A stretch of 64,000 bases of DNA from Nonomuraea glycinis (GCF_014646515.1 NZ_BMNK01000013.1:204367-268366), one strand, 5' to 3'; shown: positions 44,534-54,843, numbered from the stretch's first letter. Notes: generated by a model not told the origin, from the letters alone. Numbers and translations: made by a program.

Positions 44534-44869
44534 TCATCTGTTTAGATGCAGAGTCTCACCTGAGATCGTTGCTCACTATTTGAAGTGAAATCTCGGCGAT
44601 CAGGTTAGGGCGGTGAGAGTCATCCGCCCTTACCGGAGTCGCCATTGCAGGGTAGACGGATCGTGATGTGCCGGGTCTACCGGGACCCGAGGCTGCGATC
44701 GAGGCACTCTTCTGGGCGTTCTCCGAGGCGCGGGTTTGTATATCTCGACTCAACAAAATGATGCGTTAGATAACGTTTGTTATGTTTTGTCGTGTTTGCG
44801 CTCTCCTTGGCATCATGGGAAGATCCAGAAGGTCGAGATCTCTCGCGATACATGCGCCGGAGGGTCGCG
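44534..44869. other. Intergenic region between pglW and the GmrSD-like gene
   Basis: 336 bases with a sharp drop in GC. It contains the hairpin at 44607-44630 and an AT-rich stretch at 44745-44790 with inverted ATAAC/GTTAT arms, likely the promoter/operator of the next gene. The gene is thus probably transcribed separately from pglW. Confidence 0.45.
44607..44630 (+). terminator. Hairpin terminator after pglW
   Basis: AGGGCGG and CCGCCCT pair over 7 bp with a 10-base loop, about 75 bases after the pglW stop. Confidence 0.5.
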
Positions 44870-47368
44870 GTGAAGGCCGTTCAGATCACGCTTCGCAGCC
44901 TGTTCAAGGCTGAACAGCAGATGGTAGTTCCTCTCTATCAGCGTCCCTACTCTTGGGGGCGTGATCAGCTGGAGCGACTCTGGTCTGATATCAGCAGACA
45001 GGCTGCTGCTCTTAAGGAGAACGGTGTGGCTGGCCACTTCTTGGGCTCGGTCGTGCTCGCACCAAGTCCCGATTCAGTGCAGTGGGATGTCCGTTGGATC
45101 GTCGTGGACGGACAGCAGCGGCTGACCACGTTGCTTTTGGCGTTATGTGTGATTAGAGATCACCTAGCAATGGAGGATCCCGGACACCGGAGCCGCATAA
45201 ATGGCCTGTGTCTTATAAATGCAGACAAGCAGGAAGAGCGACGCTATAGACTTCTGCCAACTCACGCTGACAGGCAGGAATTCCAGTTGTGCGTCGAAGG
45301 GGTAGGCGAAGATGTCGACGGCAAGATCGGCGAAGCTTACCGATTTTTTCGAGAGAAGCTGATCGAGGTTGATGACCCTGCAGATCCGGACAGTATTCGG
45401 CGCATCGAGACGGTGATTCTTGACTGCCTCGATCTTGTACAGATCGCAGCTGGGAGGGACGACGATGTCTTCCAGATCTTCGAGTCGATCAATAATACCG
45501 GGATGAGACTTAGCGAGGCTGATCTCATCCGCAACTATGTCTTCATGTGTCTGCCGACGCGAAGTGAGGACGTTTACGAGCAACACTGGTTGCCGGCCCA
45601 GCGTCGCCTGGGCATCAAAGGACTCGAAGAGCTCATGCGTCTGATGCTTGTGCTCACGTATGGTGAGCAAGCTCAGAGGATGGATGTCTATCGCGGCCAT
45701 CAAAAGCTGCTTCATAATGCCCGTGGTGATGAGGAAAATGTCGAGCAGTACGTGGTCGAGCTAGCTCGGCGAGCGGGCCACCTGGAACGCATATTGAAAC
45801 CCGATGAGACGACGTCGATCGGTGTCAGCATCGCTTTCCTGGGTGGATTCAGAACCACCTCAACGTACCCGGTGATCATGAAGCTTCTTGAATTTCTGGA
45901 TGATGGACATGCGGCTGATCAAGAGGTCGTCCAGGCTCTGCAGTACATCGAAAGCTTCCTTGTGCGACGGTTCATCGGGCGTGTGCCGGCTTCTCTGACC
46001 CCCGTATTCCAGCGACTCGCCCGCCTCCTCACCCCCAACCAGCCGGTGACTGAGACGGTTATGGCAGAATTATCTCGTCCTCAACTGAAATGGTCGTCAG
46101 ACAAGGAATTTCGCAGGGACGTTACCGAGAAGAACTTCTACGGTTGGGGCTCTCAGTCGCAGCAGAAGTTCATTCTAAGGCGTTTGGAGGAGAGCTATCC
46201 TTCGAAGGAGCGCGCCGACCTTTCCTCCACGGATATCACTATTGAGCATGTACTACCGCAGAATCCGACGGAAAGCTGGCTCAACGGGCTCGCAGGAGAG
46301 GGCGATGATCCTCGGCTTATGCACCGTCAATTAGTCCACACCTTAGGCAACCTCACGCTCACTGGGTACAACCCGGAGCTTGGCAACACGCCTTTTGAGC
46401 AGAAACGTGAGCTCTTTCGGGGCAGCGGCATCGCGATGAACCAGAAGATCGCCCAGCATGATAAGTGGGGGAAGGAAGAGATCCTTGCCAGAGCCGAGGA
46501 GCTTGCAGACCGGGCCATTGAGATCTGGCCGGGCCCGGACGAGTCCAGTCGCGTCGAGGTTCCGGTGCCTGACTGGGCGCCGCTCACACGGATTCTTGCC
46601 GCGATTCCACCCGCAACCTGGGTCTCGTATGGTGACTTGGCATGGTTGATTGGCTCCCATGCTGTACCAGTACGGGTGTACCTCGACAAGGAATCCGTAC
46701 CCGGCAGGCATCGAGTGCTCACCTCGGACGGAGAGCCGCCGTCCGATGGCCGATCGGTGACCAGAAACGAGTTGCGACAGGCGATGCAGTCGCTGGTGGA
46801 CGATGGGATCGAGCTCGACGAGCTTGGGCGGGCACGTGCTGAACAGCGGATCATTGTCCGGGAGCTGGCCAAGGAGCTGGGGCTGCTGGGTGCGAAGGGC
46901 CTGCGAGAATCGGAGCTTTCCCATGGCGAGCACCAGTACATCAGCGACCCACAACGGCATTACCTTGAGCGGCTCGGGGAGACGAGCGGCCCTCAGGTCG
47001 CCGGAGCGGTGCAACGGCTGTTGGATCACTGGAGGTCCCGCGGTGGTGAGTTGGAGTACACCCGGGGTGGAGCCTCCTGTGCCCCCATTCTCCGAAGGGG
47101 ACGCGAGGTTCTAGCCGCGCTCCGCTTCTACGCTGAGAAAGTTGAGATTCCCTTCGGAACGCTCAAGCGAAGAGCGCCGCTCGATGATGCTGCACGTCGT
47201 AAGGCGTTCCGGGATCGACTCAACGCTGCTCCTGGTGTGGACATCCCGGTGACGAAGCTACAGAACTACCCGTCATTCCGTGTGACCTTGCTCGCTGACG
47301 AGGCGGTCTGGGATGTGGTGCTCGGTGCCCTCGACTGGTTCCAGGACATAGTGCAGCAGGAGCCCTGA
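44870..47368 (+). CDS. GmrSD/BrxU-like DUF262-DUF1524 enzyme with alkyltransferase-like domain
   Basis: 832 residues from GTG 44870, set by GGAGGG 5 bases upstream. The N-terminal DUF262 (ParB-like NTPase) shows VPLYQRPYSWG near 23 and VVDGQQRLTTLLLAL near 80. DUF1524 carries an HNH-type nuclease: IEHVLPQNP near 458 and LGNLTLTGYN near 493. Residues about 575-665 read like an MGMT/ATL fold: IPPATWVSYGDLAWLIG and VPGRHRVLTSDG, where the alkyl-accepting Cys before HRV is replaced by Arg. GmrSD enzymes cut DNA with glucosylated or otherwise modified cytosine; BrxU does this beside BREX loci. An ATL module could add recognition of bulky base adducts. GC is visibly lower than in the neighbouring pgl genes, suggesting separate acquisition. 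Confidence 0.8.
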   Translation: MKAVQITLRSLFKAEQQMVVPLYQRPYSWGRDQLERLWSDISRQAAALKENGVAGHFLGSVVLAPSPDSVQWDVRWIVVDGQQRLTTLLLALCVIRDHLAMEDPGHRSRINGLCLINADKQEERRYRLLPTHADRQEFQLCVEGVGEDVDGKIGEAYRFFREKLIEVDDPADPDSIRRIETVILDCLDLVQIAAGRDDDVFQIFESINNTGMRLSEADLIRNYVFMCLPTRSEDVYEQHWLPAQRRLGIKGLEELMRLMLVLTYGEQAQRMDVYRGHQKLLHNARGDEENVEQYVVELARRAGHLERILKPDETTSIGVSIAFLGGFRTTSTYPVIMKLLEFLDDGHAADQEVVQALQYIESFLVRRFIGRVPASLTPVFQRLARLLTPNQPVTETVMAELSRPQLKWSSDKEFRRDVTEKNFYGWGSQSQQKFILRRLEESYPSKERADLSSTDITIEHVLPQNPTESWLNGLAGEGDDPRLMHRQLVHTLGNLTLTGYNPELGNTPFEQKRELFRGSGIAMNQKIAQHDKWGKEEILARAEELADRAIEIWPGPDESSRVEVPVPDWAPLTRILAAIPPATWVSYGDLAWLIGSHAVPVRVYLDKESVPGRHRVLTSDGEPPSDGRSVTRNELRQAMQSLVDDGIELDELGRARAEQRIIVRELAKELGLLGAKGLRESELSHGEHQYISDPQRHYLERLGETSGPQVAGAVQRLLDHWRSRGGELEYTRGGASCAPILRRGREVLAALRFYAEKVEIPFGTLKRRAPLDDAARRKAFRDRLNAAPGVDIPVTKLQNYPSFRVTLLADEAVWDVVLGALDWFQDIVQQEP

Positions 47369-47567
47369 GCTCCGACGGGTGGGAATGCCTGGCTGAGCGG
47401 AGTGGCCATCTTCGCGCCGTATTGGATCTTCGAGTACTCGTAATTGTTATGCGGCTGGTCAGGCGGGGTGCGGTGGGTGCGCCAAACTAGTAGGGCATAG
47501 CAGGGCACGCTCTGGCACAGGCCCTGGCAGGGTCGTCGGTCGGTAACGTCACGGGAAGGTGAGCCAG
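47369..47567. promoter_or_regulatory. Probable pglX promoter region
   Basis: About 200 bases before pglX. It holds a perfect 10-bp palindrome CGAGTACTCG (47431-47440) with TTGGAT before it and TAATTGTTAT after it, and a CAGGGC/GCCCTG inverted repeat near 47510. The arrangement suggests an independent, regulated promoter for pglXYZ-brxD-brxHI. Confidence 0.35.
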
Positions 47568-50500
47568 GTGTCGATCGTCTCCGCCGCACTCCTTAAGGAC
47601 CTTCAGAGGCAGGCGGCGCTGGTCGCTGATGACCTGCGGGAGCAGGTGGAGCGAGTCCCTGAGATCGGGGCGCGGTTGAAGGGGATGCACCGGGCCGCCG
47701 ACCAGGTCGGTCGGACCGGGGAGACCTGGAACGACTGGCTTACCGCGCAATGTAACCAGGCCGCGAGCTCGTGGGTGATCGCCTGTGCGTTCATCCGGTT
47801 CTGCGAGGACAACGACCTCACTAGGCACCGGTGGATCGCCTCCCGCGACGCCGCCGGCAACGCCATCTCCGACGCGGCCGATGCCGAGGCCGCCTGGATC
47901 CAGCGCAACCCCCGGCTGACCGCCCGCGAGTGGCTGCGGGAGGCGTTCACCTGGCTCCGCTCCACCCGGGCAGGGCACGGGCTCTTCCCCGACACTGACT
48001 TCATCTGGTGGTGGGACATCTCCGCCGATCGGGCCGAGGCGCTGATCGCCGCGTTCCGGCGGCGCGACGAGGACGGTGTACGACTGGCGCACGACTTCCA
48101 CAGTGCAGAGCTGGACACCCGGTTCCTCGGCGACCTATACCAGGACCTGTCCGAACACATCCGCAAGCGGTACGCGCTGCTGCAAACCCCTGTCTTCGTG
48201 GAGGAGTTCATCCTCGACCTCACGCTCACGCCCGCTCTGGACGACTTCGGGCTTGACGGACTAAAGCTGATCGACCCGACATGCGGGTCGGGGCACTTCC
48301 TGCTGGGGGCGTTCGACCGGCTGCTGGAGGCGTGGGGCGAGCAGGCGCCGGGTTTGGACGAGCGGGTGCGGGTGCAGAAGGTGCTCGACAGCGTGCACGG
48401 GGTCGATATCAACCCGGCCGCGACTGCGATCACCAAGTTCCGGCTGATGGTGGCGGCGCTGAAGGCGTGCGGTGTCGCCCGGTTGGATGCCCCGGATGCC
48501 CCGGCGCTCGACCTCAACATCGCCACCGGGGACACGTTGTTGTACGGCGGAGGCTTGAGCGGCGGCCGACAGATGACGCTGGGCTTGGTGGAGAACGACC
48601 TGCTCGCCTCGCACCTGTACGACTGGGAGGACGTCGACCGGTTTCCCGGCATTCTCGACTACGGCCGCTACCACGTGGTCGTCGGCAACCCGCCGTATAT
48701 CCAGGTCAAGGACAAGGCGCTCAATCAGGCGTACCGGGAGCGGTACGAGAAGACCTGTGCTGGAAAGTACGCGCTCTCGGCGCCCTTCGCTGAGCTGTTC
48801 TTCCGGCTGGCGGTCAGGGACGCCGATCGACCGGGGTATGTCGGCCAGATCACCGCGAACTCGTTCATGAAGCGGGAGTTCGGCAAGAAGCTGATCGAGG
48901 GGTTTTTTGCCGGGAATGTTGATTTGACGCATGTCATCGATACCTCTGGCGCCTATATTCCAGGTCACGGAACGCCGACGGTCATTCTAATCGGAAAGAA
49001 CCGATACCCGAATCGCCTGGGCAGTGTTCGCGCTGTTCTTGGTGTCCGGGGCGAGCCTACTCAGCCGGAAATTCCCGCTCTGGGTTTGGTCTGGCGCTCC
49101 ATTGTCGATCACGTTGATCAGCCTGCTTCGGAGACCGAATACATCTCTGCTGCAGACATGCCCCGCGAGCGGCTTTCCAGCCATCCATGGTCGCTCTCTG
49201 GAGGTGGCGCGCCAGAGCTTTCTGAGCTTCTCGGTAAGCGGAGCATGACGCTAGGAGCAATTCCCGCCGAAATCGGTATGACCTGCCTTACTCTTGAAGA
49301 CGATGTCTATCTAGTCCCCCGAGACTTGGTTCGCCGGCGGGCTCTAGCCAATCTGTGTGTCCCGCTCGTCAGTGGGGATGAAGTTCGCGACTTTAAGATT
49401 GAGGATTCCAATTTCACGTTGATGCCGCAGGAGTGGAACGGCGATCGGCGTGAACTGACGAAGCAGGCAAATCAATATATCTGGGCGTGGCGCACTAATC
49501 TGAAGAAACGCTTGTACTTCGGAAAGATTCCTGAGCAGCGCGGTCTTCGTTGGTTCGATCTCGGGATGTTCTTTGCTGATCGTCATCGCATGCCGTTGTC
49601 CGTTGCATTTGCGTTTGTGGCGACGCATAACCACTTCGTGCTGGACCGGGGTGGGAAGGTCTTCAATCGTACCGCACCAGTGATCAAGCTGCCGAAGGCA
49701 GCCACCGAAGATGATTATCTGCGGCTGCTCGGGCTGCTCAACTCCTCCACCGCCTGCTTCTGGCTCAAACAAGTTTGTCACGACAAAGGTAATGGAGGAA
49801 TTGGTGGTGGCATCGCTGCCGAGGAATGGGAGCGGTTCTACGAGTTCACCGGGACAAAACTGCAGGAATTTCCACTGTCCAGTGGCGCGCCACTGGAGCG
49901 GGCTCGACGGCTTGATAGGCTCGCCCAGGAACTCGCCTTCGTCACCCCTCAGGCCGTCTGCGCGCAAGCCGTACCCACGCGTGAAGCCCTGATCGAGGCC
50001 CGGCGCAGCTATGACGCCATCCGAGCCGAGATGATCGCCGTCCAGGAGGAGTTGGACTGGGAGGTCTACCAGCTCTACGGCATCGTGGACGAGGACCTGA
50101 CCTACCCCGGCGACGACCTGCCAGCGCTGGCCCTCGGGCAGCGCGCGTTCGAGATCGTGCTTGGCCGCAAGCTTCTCGACGGTGAGACCGACACCCAGTG
50201 GTTCGCCCGGCATGGCTCCACCCCGATCCGGGAGATCCCCGCACACTTGCCGCAGGCATACCGTGACCTGGTCCAGCGTCGGATCGAGATCACGGCGAAC
50301 AAGCCGCTCCTCGGCCTCGTCGAACGCCCTGAGTGCAAGCGGCGCTGGGCGACGGAGCCGTACGACAAGATGCAGTCCCAGGCGCTGCGCAGTTGGCTGC
50401 TCGATCGGCTGGAGGACGAGCGCCTCTGGATCGATGGCGGTGCGCCCCGGACGCTGAGCGTGGCGCAGCTCGCCGACCTGGTCCGCACCGACGCTCACTT

Positions 50501-51134
50501 CCGGCAGGTCATGGAGATCTATCTCGGCCGCCCCGACTACGACGTCACCTCCGAGCTCGTCGCTCTCCTCAAGAACGAGCACGTGCCGTACCTCGCCGCC
50601 CACCGCTACACTGCCGCCGGCCTGCTCCTGCGGCAGGACTGGGAGCACGTTTGGGCCCTGCAGCGCCAGGAGGACGCGGGGGAGAAGGTTGAGATCCCGG
50701 TGCCGCCGAAGTACGCGTCCAAGAACTTCATCGCCGCGAGCTACTGGAGGCACCGCGGAAAGCTCGACGTGCCCAAGGAGCGGTTCACCGGCTACCCGGG
50801 GGCCGAGCGCGAGGGTGACGCCACCCCGGTGTACGGCTGGGCGGGCTGGGACCACCTCCAGCAGGCCACCGCGCTGGCCAACCTGCTGATCGAGCGCGCC
50901 TATCCGGCGGGCGATCCGCGGGCGGTGCCACTGCTGGCCGGCGTCGCCGAGCTGGAGTCCTGGCTGCACCAGTGGTACGGAGACTACGACGCGCTTTACG
51001 CCGCGAGCCCGGCAGAGTATTTCACCGGCTGGCTGGAGACCCAGCTCACCGAGCACGGCCTGACCCGCGAGGCGCTGGCAGCCTGGCGCCCAGAGCCCAA
51101 GCAGCGCGGCCACCGCGCCAAGAAGGGAGCCTGA
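47568..51134 (+). CDS. pglX: BREX adenine-N6 DNA methyltransferase PglX
   Basis: 1188 residues from GTG 47568 (GGAAGG 8 bases upstream); GTG 47559 is an alternative. SAM-binding motif I is LIDPTCGSGHFLLGAFD near 237 and the catalytic motif IV is VVVGNPPYIQVKDK near 373, so it is a gamma-class N6-adenine enzyme. The region about 440-770 is the target-recognition part. PglX methylates host DNA so that BREX spares it, and is required for exclusion. Bases about 48900-49880 are clearly less GC-rich, with a T6 run, than both flanks, as expected for an exchanged recognition domain. Confidence 0.93.
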   Translation: MSIVSAALLKDLQRQAALVADDLREQVERVPEIGARLKGMHRAADQVGRTGETWNDWLTAQCNQAASSWVIACAFIRFCEDNDLTRHRWIASRDAAGNAISDAADAEAAWIQRNPRLTAREWLREAFTWLRSTRAGHGLFPDTDFIWWWDISADRAEALIAAFRRRDEDGVRLAHDFHSAELDTRFLGDLYQDLSEHIRKRYALLQTPVFVEEFILDLTLTPALDDFGLDGLKLIDPTCGSGHFLLGAFDRLLEAWGEQAPGLDERVRVQKVLDSVHGVDINPAATAITKFRLMVAALKACGVARLDAPDAPALDLNIATGDTLLYGGGLSGGRQMTLGLVENDLLASHLYDWEDVDRFPGILDYGRYHVVVGNPPYIQVKDKALNQAYRERYEKTCAGKYALSAPFAELFFRLAVRDADRPGYVGQITANSFMKREFGKKLIEGFFAGNVDLTHVIDTSGAYIPGHGTPTVILIGKNRYPNRLGSVRAVLGVRGEPTQPEIPALGLVWRSIVDHVDQPASETEYISAADMPRERLSSHPWSLSGGGAPELSELLGKRSMTLGAIPAEIGMTCLTLEDDVYLVPRDLVRRRALANLCVPLVSGDEVRDFKIEDSNFTLMPQEWNGDRRELTKQANQYIWAWRTNLKKRLYFGKIPEQRGLRWFDLGMFFADRHRMPLSVAFAFVATHNHFVLDRGGKVFNRTAPVIKLPKAATEDDYLRLLGLLNSSTACFWLKQVCHDKGNGGIGGGIAAEEWERFYEFTGTKLQEFPLSSGAPLERARRLDRLAQELAFVTPQAVCAQAVPTREALIEARRSYDAIRAEMIAVQEELDWEVYQLYGIVDEDLTYPGDDLPALALGQRAFEIVLGRKLLDGETDTQWFARHGSTPIREIPAHLPQAYRDLVQRRIEITANKPLLGLVERPECKRRWATEPYDKMQSQALRSWLLDRLEDERLWIDGGAPRTLSVAQLADLVRTDAHFRQVMEIYLGRPDYDVTSELVALLKNEHVPYLAAHRYTAAGLLLRQDWEHVWALQRQEDAGEKVEIPVPPKYASKNFIAASYWRHRGKLDVPKERFTGYPGAEREGDATPVYGWAGWDHLQQATALANLLIERAYPAGDPRAVPLLAGVAELESWLHQWYGDYDALYAASPAEYFTGWLETQLTEHGLTREALAAWRPEPKQRGHRAKKGA

Positions 51135-51141
51135 CCCCTAT

Positions 51142-54100
51142 ATGGCGACTCTGCTCAAGGACGTCATCGCCATCCCCGAGGAGCTGAGTGCGAACGACTT
51201 CGTGCTCAAGCTCAGCGACGGCGTCTCCGCGGTCAAGGCGACCCTGGCCAGCTACGTCGTCACGCCACAGCTCGCGAGCTCCTTCGACGAGGCGCTGTCC
51301 TATATCAAGGGGGCCCTGGAGAAGGGCCGCAGCGACGCGGCGTTCCTGCACGGCTCGTTCGGCTCCGGCAAGAGCCACTTCATGTCCGTGCTGCACGCCG
51401 TACTCCGGCACGACCCGGACGCCCGCGGGCTGCGCGGTCTGGAGGGCGTGCTCGCCAAGCACGACGCGTGGCTGGCCGGGCGGAAAATCCTCTGCCTCAC
51501 CTACCACCTGATCGGCGCGTCCTCCGTCGAGGAGGCAGTGCTCGGCGGGTACGTCGAGCAGGTCCGCCGGTTGCATCCGGACGCGGCGCTGCCCGAGGTG
51601 CACAGCACCGACAGTCTGTTCGCCGATGCCGACAACCTGCGCTTCAGGCTCGGCGACGAGGCGTTCTTCACCGGGCTCGGCAGCGGAGCGAACCCCGGCT
51701 GGGGCGCGCTCGCCACCGGATGGGACGCCGACTCCTATGTGCGGGCCCGCCAGGCCGAGGTAGGCGACACCGAGCGGGGCCGCCTGGTGTCCGCCCTCGT
51801 GGACGCTTACTTCCGCAGTTACACCCGGGGCGCGGCCTACCTGTCGCTGGACGAGGGCCTGGAGGTTGTCAGCGCCCACGCCAGGCAACTCGGCTACGAC
51901 TGCGTAGTGCTCTTCCTCGACGAGTTGGTGCTCTGGCTCGCCTCCCGCACCTCCGACTCGGCGTTCGTCGGCAAGGAGGGCTCCAAGGTCGCCAAACTGG
52001 TCGAGTCGGCCGCGGCGCACCGCGCGGTGCCGCTGGTGTCGTTCGTGGCCAGACAGCGGGACCTGCGCGACTTCCTCGGCGCGAACGTGCCCGGCGCGGA
52101 GAAGTACGCCATCGGCGAGACGTTTCGCTGGTGGGAGGACCGCTTCAACAAGATCACCCTGCAGGACCGCAACCTTCCGTTGATCGTGGAGCGGCGGCTG
52201 CTCGCTCCTCTGCCCGGAGCCGAGGGCGCGCTGGAGGCGGCGTTCGCCAAGGTGACCCGCGAGCCGAAGGTGTGGAACGTTCTCCTGGAGGGCCTGGACG
52301 AGTCGTCCGACGCGGCGGCGTTCCGGCGGACCTACCCGTTCTCTCCGGCGCTGGTCTCCACCATGGTCGCCCTCTCCAGTCTGCTGCAGCGGGAGCGCAC
52401 GGCGCTGCGCACCATGGCCGAGCTGCTGCGCCGCGGCCGGGGCGAGCTGACCGTCGACGACATCATCCCTGTCGGGGACATCTATGACGTGCTGATGGAC
52501 TCCGGCGTCGTGCCGCTCACCGACGAGATGAAGCAGCACTTCGCCAACGCGCGCACACTGTACGAGGAGAAGCTGCTGCCGCGGCTGCTCGACCGGCACC
52601 GGCTTGCCACTGCCGACGACGCCAAGGACCTGCCGCGCACCCACCCGTTCGTCACCGACGCCCGGCTTGTCAAGACCGCGCTGTTGGCCGCGCTCGCGCC
52701 GAACGTCCCCGCGCTGCGCACCCTCACCGCGCAGAAGCTGGCCGCGCTCAACCACGGCACCATCGCCACCCCGCTCAAGGGCATGGAGGCCCAGCGGGTG
52801 CTGGCGCTGTTCAGGGACCTCGCCGCCTCCGGAGTGAGCGAGATCCACCTCACCGACGAGCCGGCCAATCCGCTGATCACCATCCAGCTCGCCGGGGTGG
52901 ACTACGAGAGCGTGCTGGATCGGGTCAGCAATCAGGACACCAAGGGCGAACGGCGCCGCCTGCTTCGCGAGCTGATCTTCGATTCGCTCGGTGTGTCCGG
53001 AGCCGGCGCCGATACGCTCGGCGGCGGCTACAGCCACTCGTTCGTGTGGCGAGGCAGCCGGCGCGTCGTCGACATCGTCTACGGCAACATCCGCAATGCC
53101 GAGGAGCTGCCAGACTCGGCGCTGCTCGCCGACGGCGACCGGTGGAAGATCGTCATTGACTTCCCATTCGACGAGGCCGGGCACGGCCCCAACGACGACA
53201 TCGCTCGGTTTGAGAACCTCGAACGCGACGGCGTGCGCAGCCGTACTGTCGCCTGGGTCCCGGCATTCTTCACCGAGGCCCGTGAGAAGGATCTCGGCGA
53301 GTTGGTCTGCTTGCGCTACCTGCTCGCCTCCGACGACCGCTACGAGCAGAACGCCAGCAATCTGTCCATCCAGGACAGGGCCACAGCCAAGGCACTGCTG
53401 AAGAACCGCAAAGCCACGCTGGAGGACAAGCTCCGGCAGGTCATCCAGCAGGCGTACGGTGCGGCCAAGCGGGAGCCGGCCGACATTGACGGCGCCCGCG
53501 GTCACAGCTCGTTCTTCGCCGCGCTGGACCCGCAGATCACCCTGCCGGGGGCGCCCGTCGGCGCTCGGCTGGCCGACTGCCTGGCTCACCTGTTGGATCA
53601 GATGCTGTCGGCGCAGTACCCTGACCACCCCAAGTTCCCCGGCGAGGTCCGCAAGAGCGACGCGAACATCGTGCTGCAGTATCTCGACGCCGCCGCGGCG
53701 GAGGAGTCGGGCCGGGTTCCGGTGGCCGCCAAGGACCGGGAGGTCCTGGGCAGGGTGGCCAACCCACTCGGGGTCGGCGAGAGGCTGGAGAACGCCTTCC
53801 TGTTCAGCCCCGACACCTTCCCCTGGCGCAAGCACTTCACCCAGCTCGCAGCACAGGAGGGTTTGAACGAGACCATTGGAGTCAGCAGGCTGATCGAGTG
53901 GCTGGATCGGCCGCACCCGCGCGGCCTCGACGCCCACACCCGCGGCCTAGTCATCGCGGCGTTCGCGCTGATGCAGGACCGCGAGTGGTACCACAACGGT
54001 AGCGGCCCCGTCGCCCGGCCCCCGCTCGACCGCATCGACGGCGGCTACGAACTGCGGCTGCCCCGGCTTCCCGGCGACCCCGACTGGCGGCGGGCCGTGG

Positions 54101-54843
54101 ACCGCGCGGCCAAGATCTTCGGCGTGCACGTGACGGCGCTGAAGTCGGCGGCCAATGTGGGCCGCCTTGCAGGTAAGGTCCGCGCCGAGGCGCATGAGCT
54201 TCAGACGGCGGCTCGTGAGCTCGTCACCGTGCTCACCGCCCACCGCGAGATGCTCGGCCTCGCACAGGACACCGGCAGGCTCGCCACCGCCAGGGATGCC
54301 GCCTCGCTTGTCGGGAACCTGGCCGAGGAGGGCGACGCGACCGGGCTGGCTGAGCTGCTGGCCCGTGCGCCGATGGGGGCCACCGAGGAGGTGCTCGGGC
54401 GGTCGCTGAAGTCCGCGCGCGATGTCGTGGCCGCGCTGGAGGGCACGGACTGGGACCTGCTCGACGCCATCGGGACCATGAGCGGCGATCAGCAGGCCAC
54501 AGCCATCCTGGAGCGGCTGCGGGAGGCGGCCCGGCGCAACGAGTTCCAGGAGGCTCTGGGGCCCGTCCTGTCGGAGACCCGCCGCCGCGCCCGGATGCTC
54601 CTGGCCAGCCGGGTGCCTGACCCCTCGCCCGGGCCCGGACCGGACAAGACCGGCGGCGGCACCTCTCCGGTCGGCGGATCCGGTGGTACGGCGGGCAGCA
54701 CATCGGGTTCGCGCAACGGCCAGGGGGCAGGCTCGGTGAGCGTGCGCGGCGCGCGGATCGACGAGGCGGTCCAAAAGCTGCGGGCCTTCGCCTCCCAGCA
54801 CCCCGACGCGGAGATCACCATCACCTGGAGCGTGCGGAAGTGA
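51142..54843 (+). CDS. pglY: BREX type 2 ATPase PglY
   Basis: 1233 residues. The P-loop HGSFGSGKSHFMSVLHAV is near 70, and a Walker B-like VVLFLDELVLWL near 255. This is the large BrxC/PglY AAA-type ATPase of BREX, whose exact step is unsettled but which is essential for phage exclusion. The C-terminal 100 residues are Gly/Pro/Ser-rich (PSPGPGPDKTGGG) before a final short domain. It follows pglX by 7 bases, and its stop overlaps the pglZ start (GTGA). Confidence 0.92.
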   Translation: MATLLKDVIAIPEELSANDFVLKLSDGVSAVKATLASYVVTPQLASSFDEALSYIKGALEKGRSDAAFLHGSFGSGKSHFMSVLHAVLRHDPDARGLRGLEGVLAKHDAWLAGRKILCLTYHLIGASSVEEAVLGGYVEQVRRLHPDAALPEVHSTDSLFADADNLRFRLGDEAFFTGLGSGANPGWGALATGWDADSYVRARQAEVGDTERGRLVSALVDAYFRSYTRGAAYLSLDEGLEVVSAHARQLGYDCVVLFLDELVLWLASRTSDSAFVGKEGSKVAKLVESAAAHRAVPLVSFVARQRDLRDFLGANVPGAEKYAIGETFRWWEDRFNKITLQDRNLPLIVERRLLAPLPGAEGALEAAFAKVTREPKVWNVLLEGLDESSDAAAFRRTYPFSPALVSTMVALSSLLQRERTALRTMAELLRRGRGELTVDDIIPVGDIYDVLMDSGVVPLTDEMKQHFANARTLYEEKLLPRLLDRHRLATADDAKDLPRTHPFVTDARLVKTALLAALAPNVPALRTLTAQKLAALNHGTIATPLKGMEAQRVLALFRDLAASGVSEIHLTDEPANPLITIQLAGVDYESVLDRVSNQDTKGERRRLLRELIFDSLGVSGAGADTLGGGYSHSFVWRGSRRVVDIVYGNIRNAEELPDSALLADGDRWKIVIDFPFDEAGHGPNDDIARFENLERDGVRSRTVAWVPAFFTEAREKDLGELVCLRYLLASDDRYEQNASNLSIQDRATAKALLKNRKATLEDKLRQVIQQAYGAAKREPADIDGARGHSSFFAALDPQITLPGAPVGARLADCLAHLLDQMLSAQYPDHPKFPGEVRKSDANIVLQYLDAAAAEESGRVPVAAKDREVLGRVANPLGVGERLENAFLFSPDTFPWRKHFTQLAAQEGLNETIGVSRLIEWLDRPHPRGLDAHTRGLVIAAFALMQDREWYHNGSGPVARPPLDRIDGGYELRLPRLPGDPDWRRAVDRAAKIFGVHVTALKSAANVGRLAGKVRAEAHELQTAARELVTVLTAHREMLGLAQDTGRLATARDAASLVGNLAEEGDATGLAELLARAPMGATEEVLGRSLKSARDVVAALEGTDWDLLDAIGTMSGDQQATAILERLREAARRNEFQEALGPVLSETRRRARMLLASRVPDPSPGPGPDKTGGGTSPVGGSGGTAGSTSGSRNGQGAGSVSVRGARIDEAVQKLRAFASQHPDAEITITWSVRK

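Noticed and set aside
44607..44630. Riboswitch ahead of the GmrSD-like gene
   Set aside because: Only a simple GC hairpin is present, too far from the start and without a conserved aptamer-like core; a terminator explains it.
51046..53937. Leftward 963-codon frame opposite pglY
   Set aside because: It is a shadow of the third-position GC bias of pglY; no motif, and it runs into pglX antisense.
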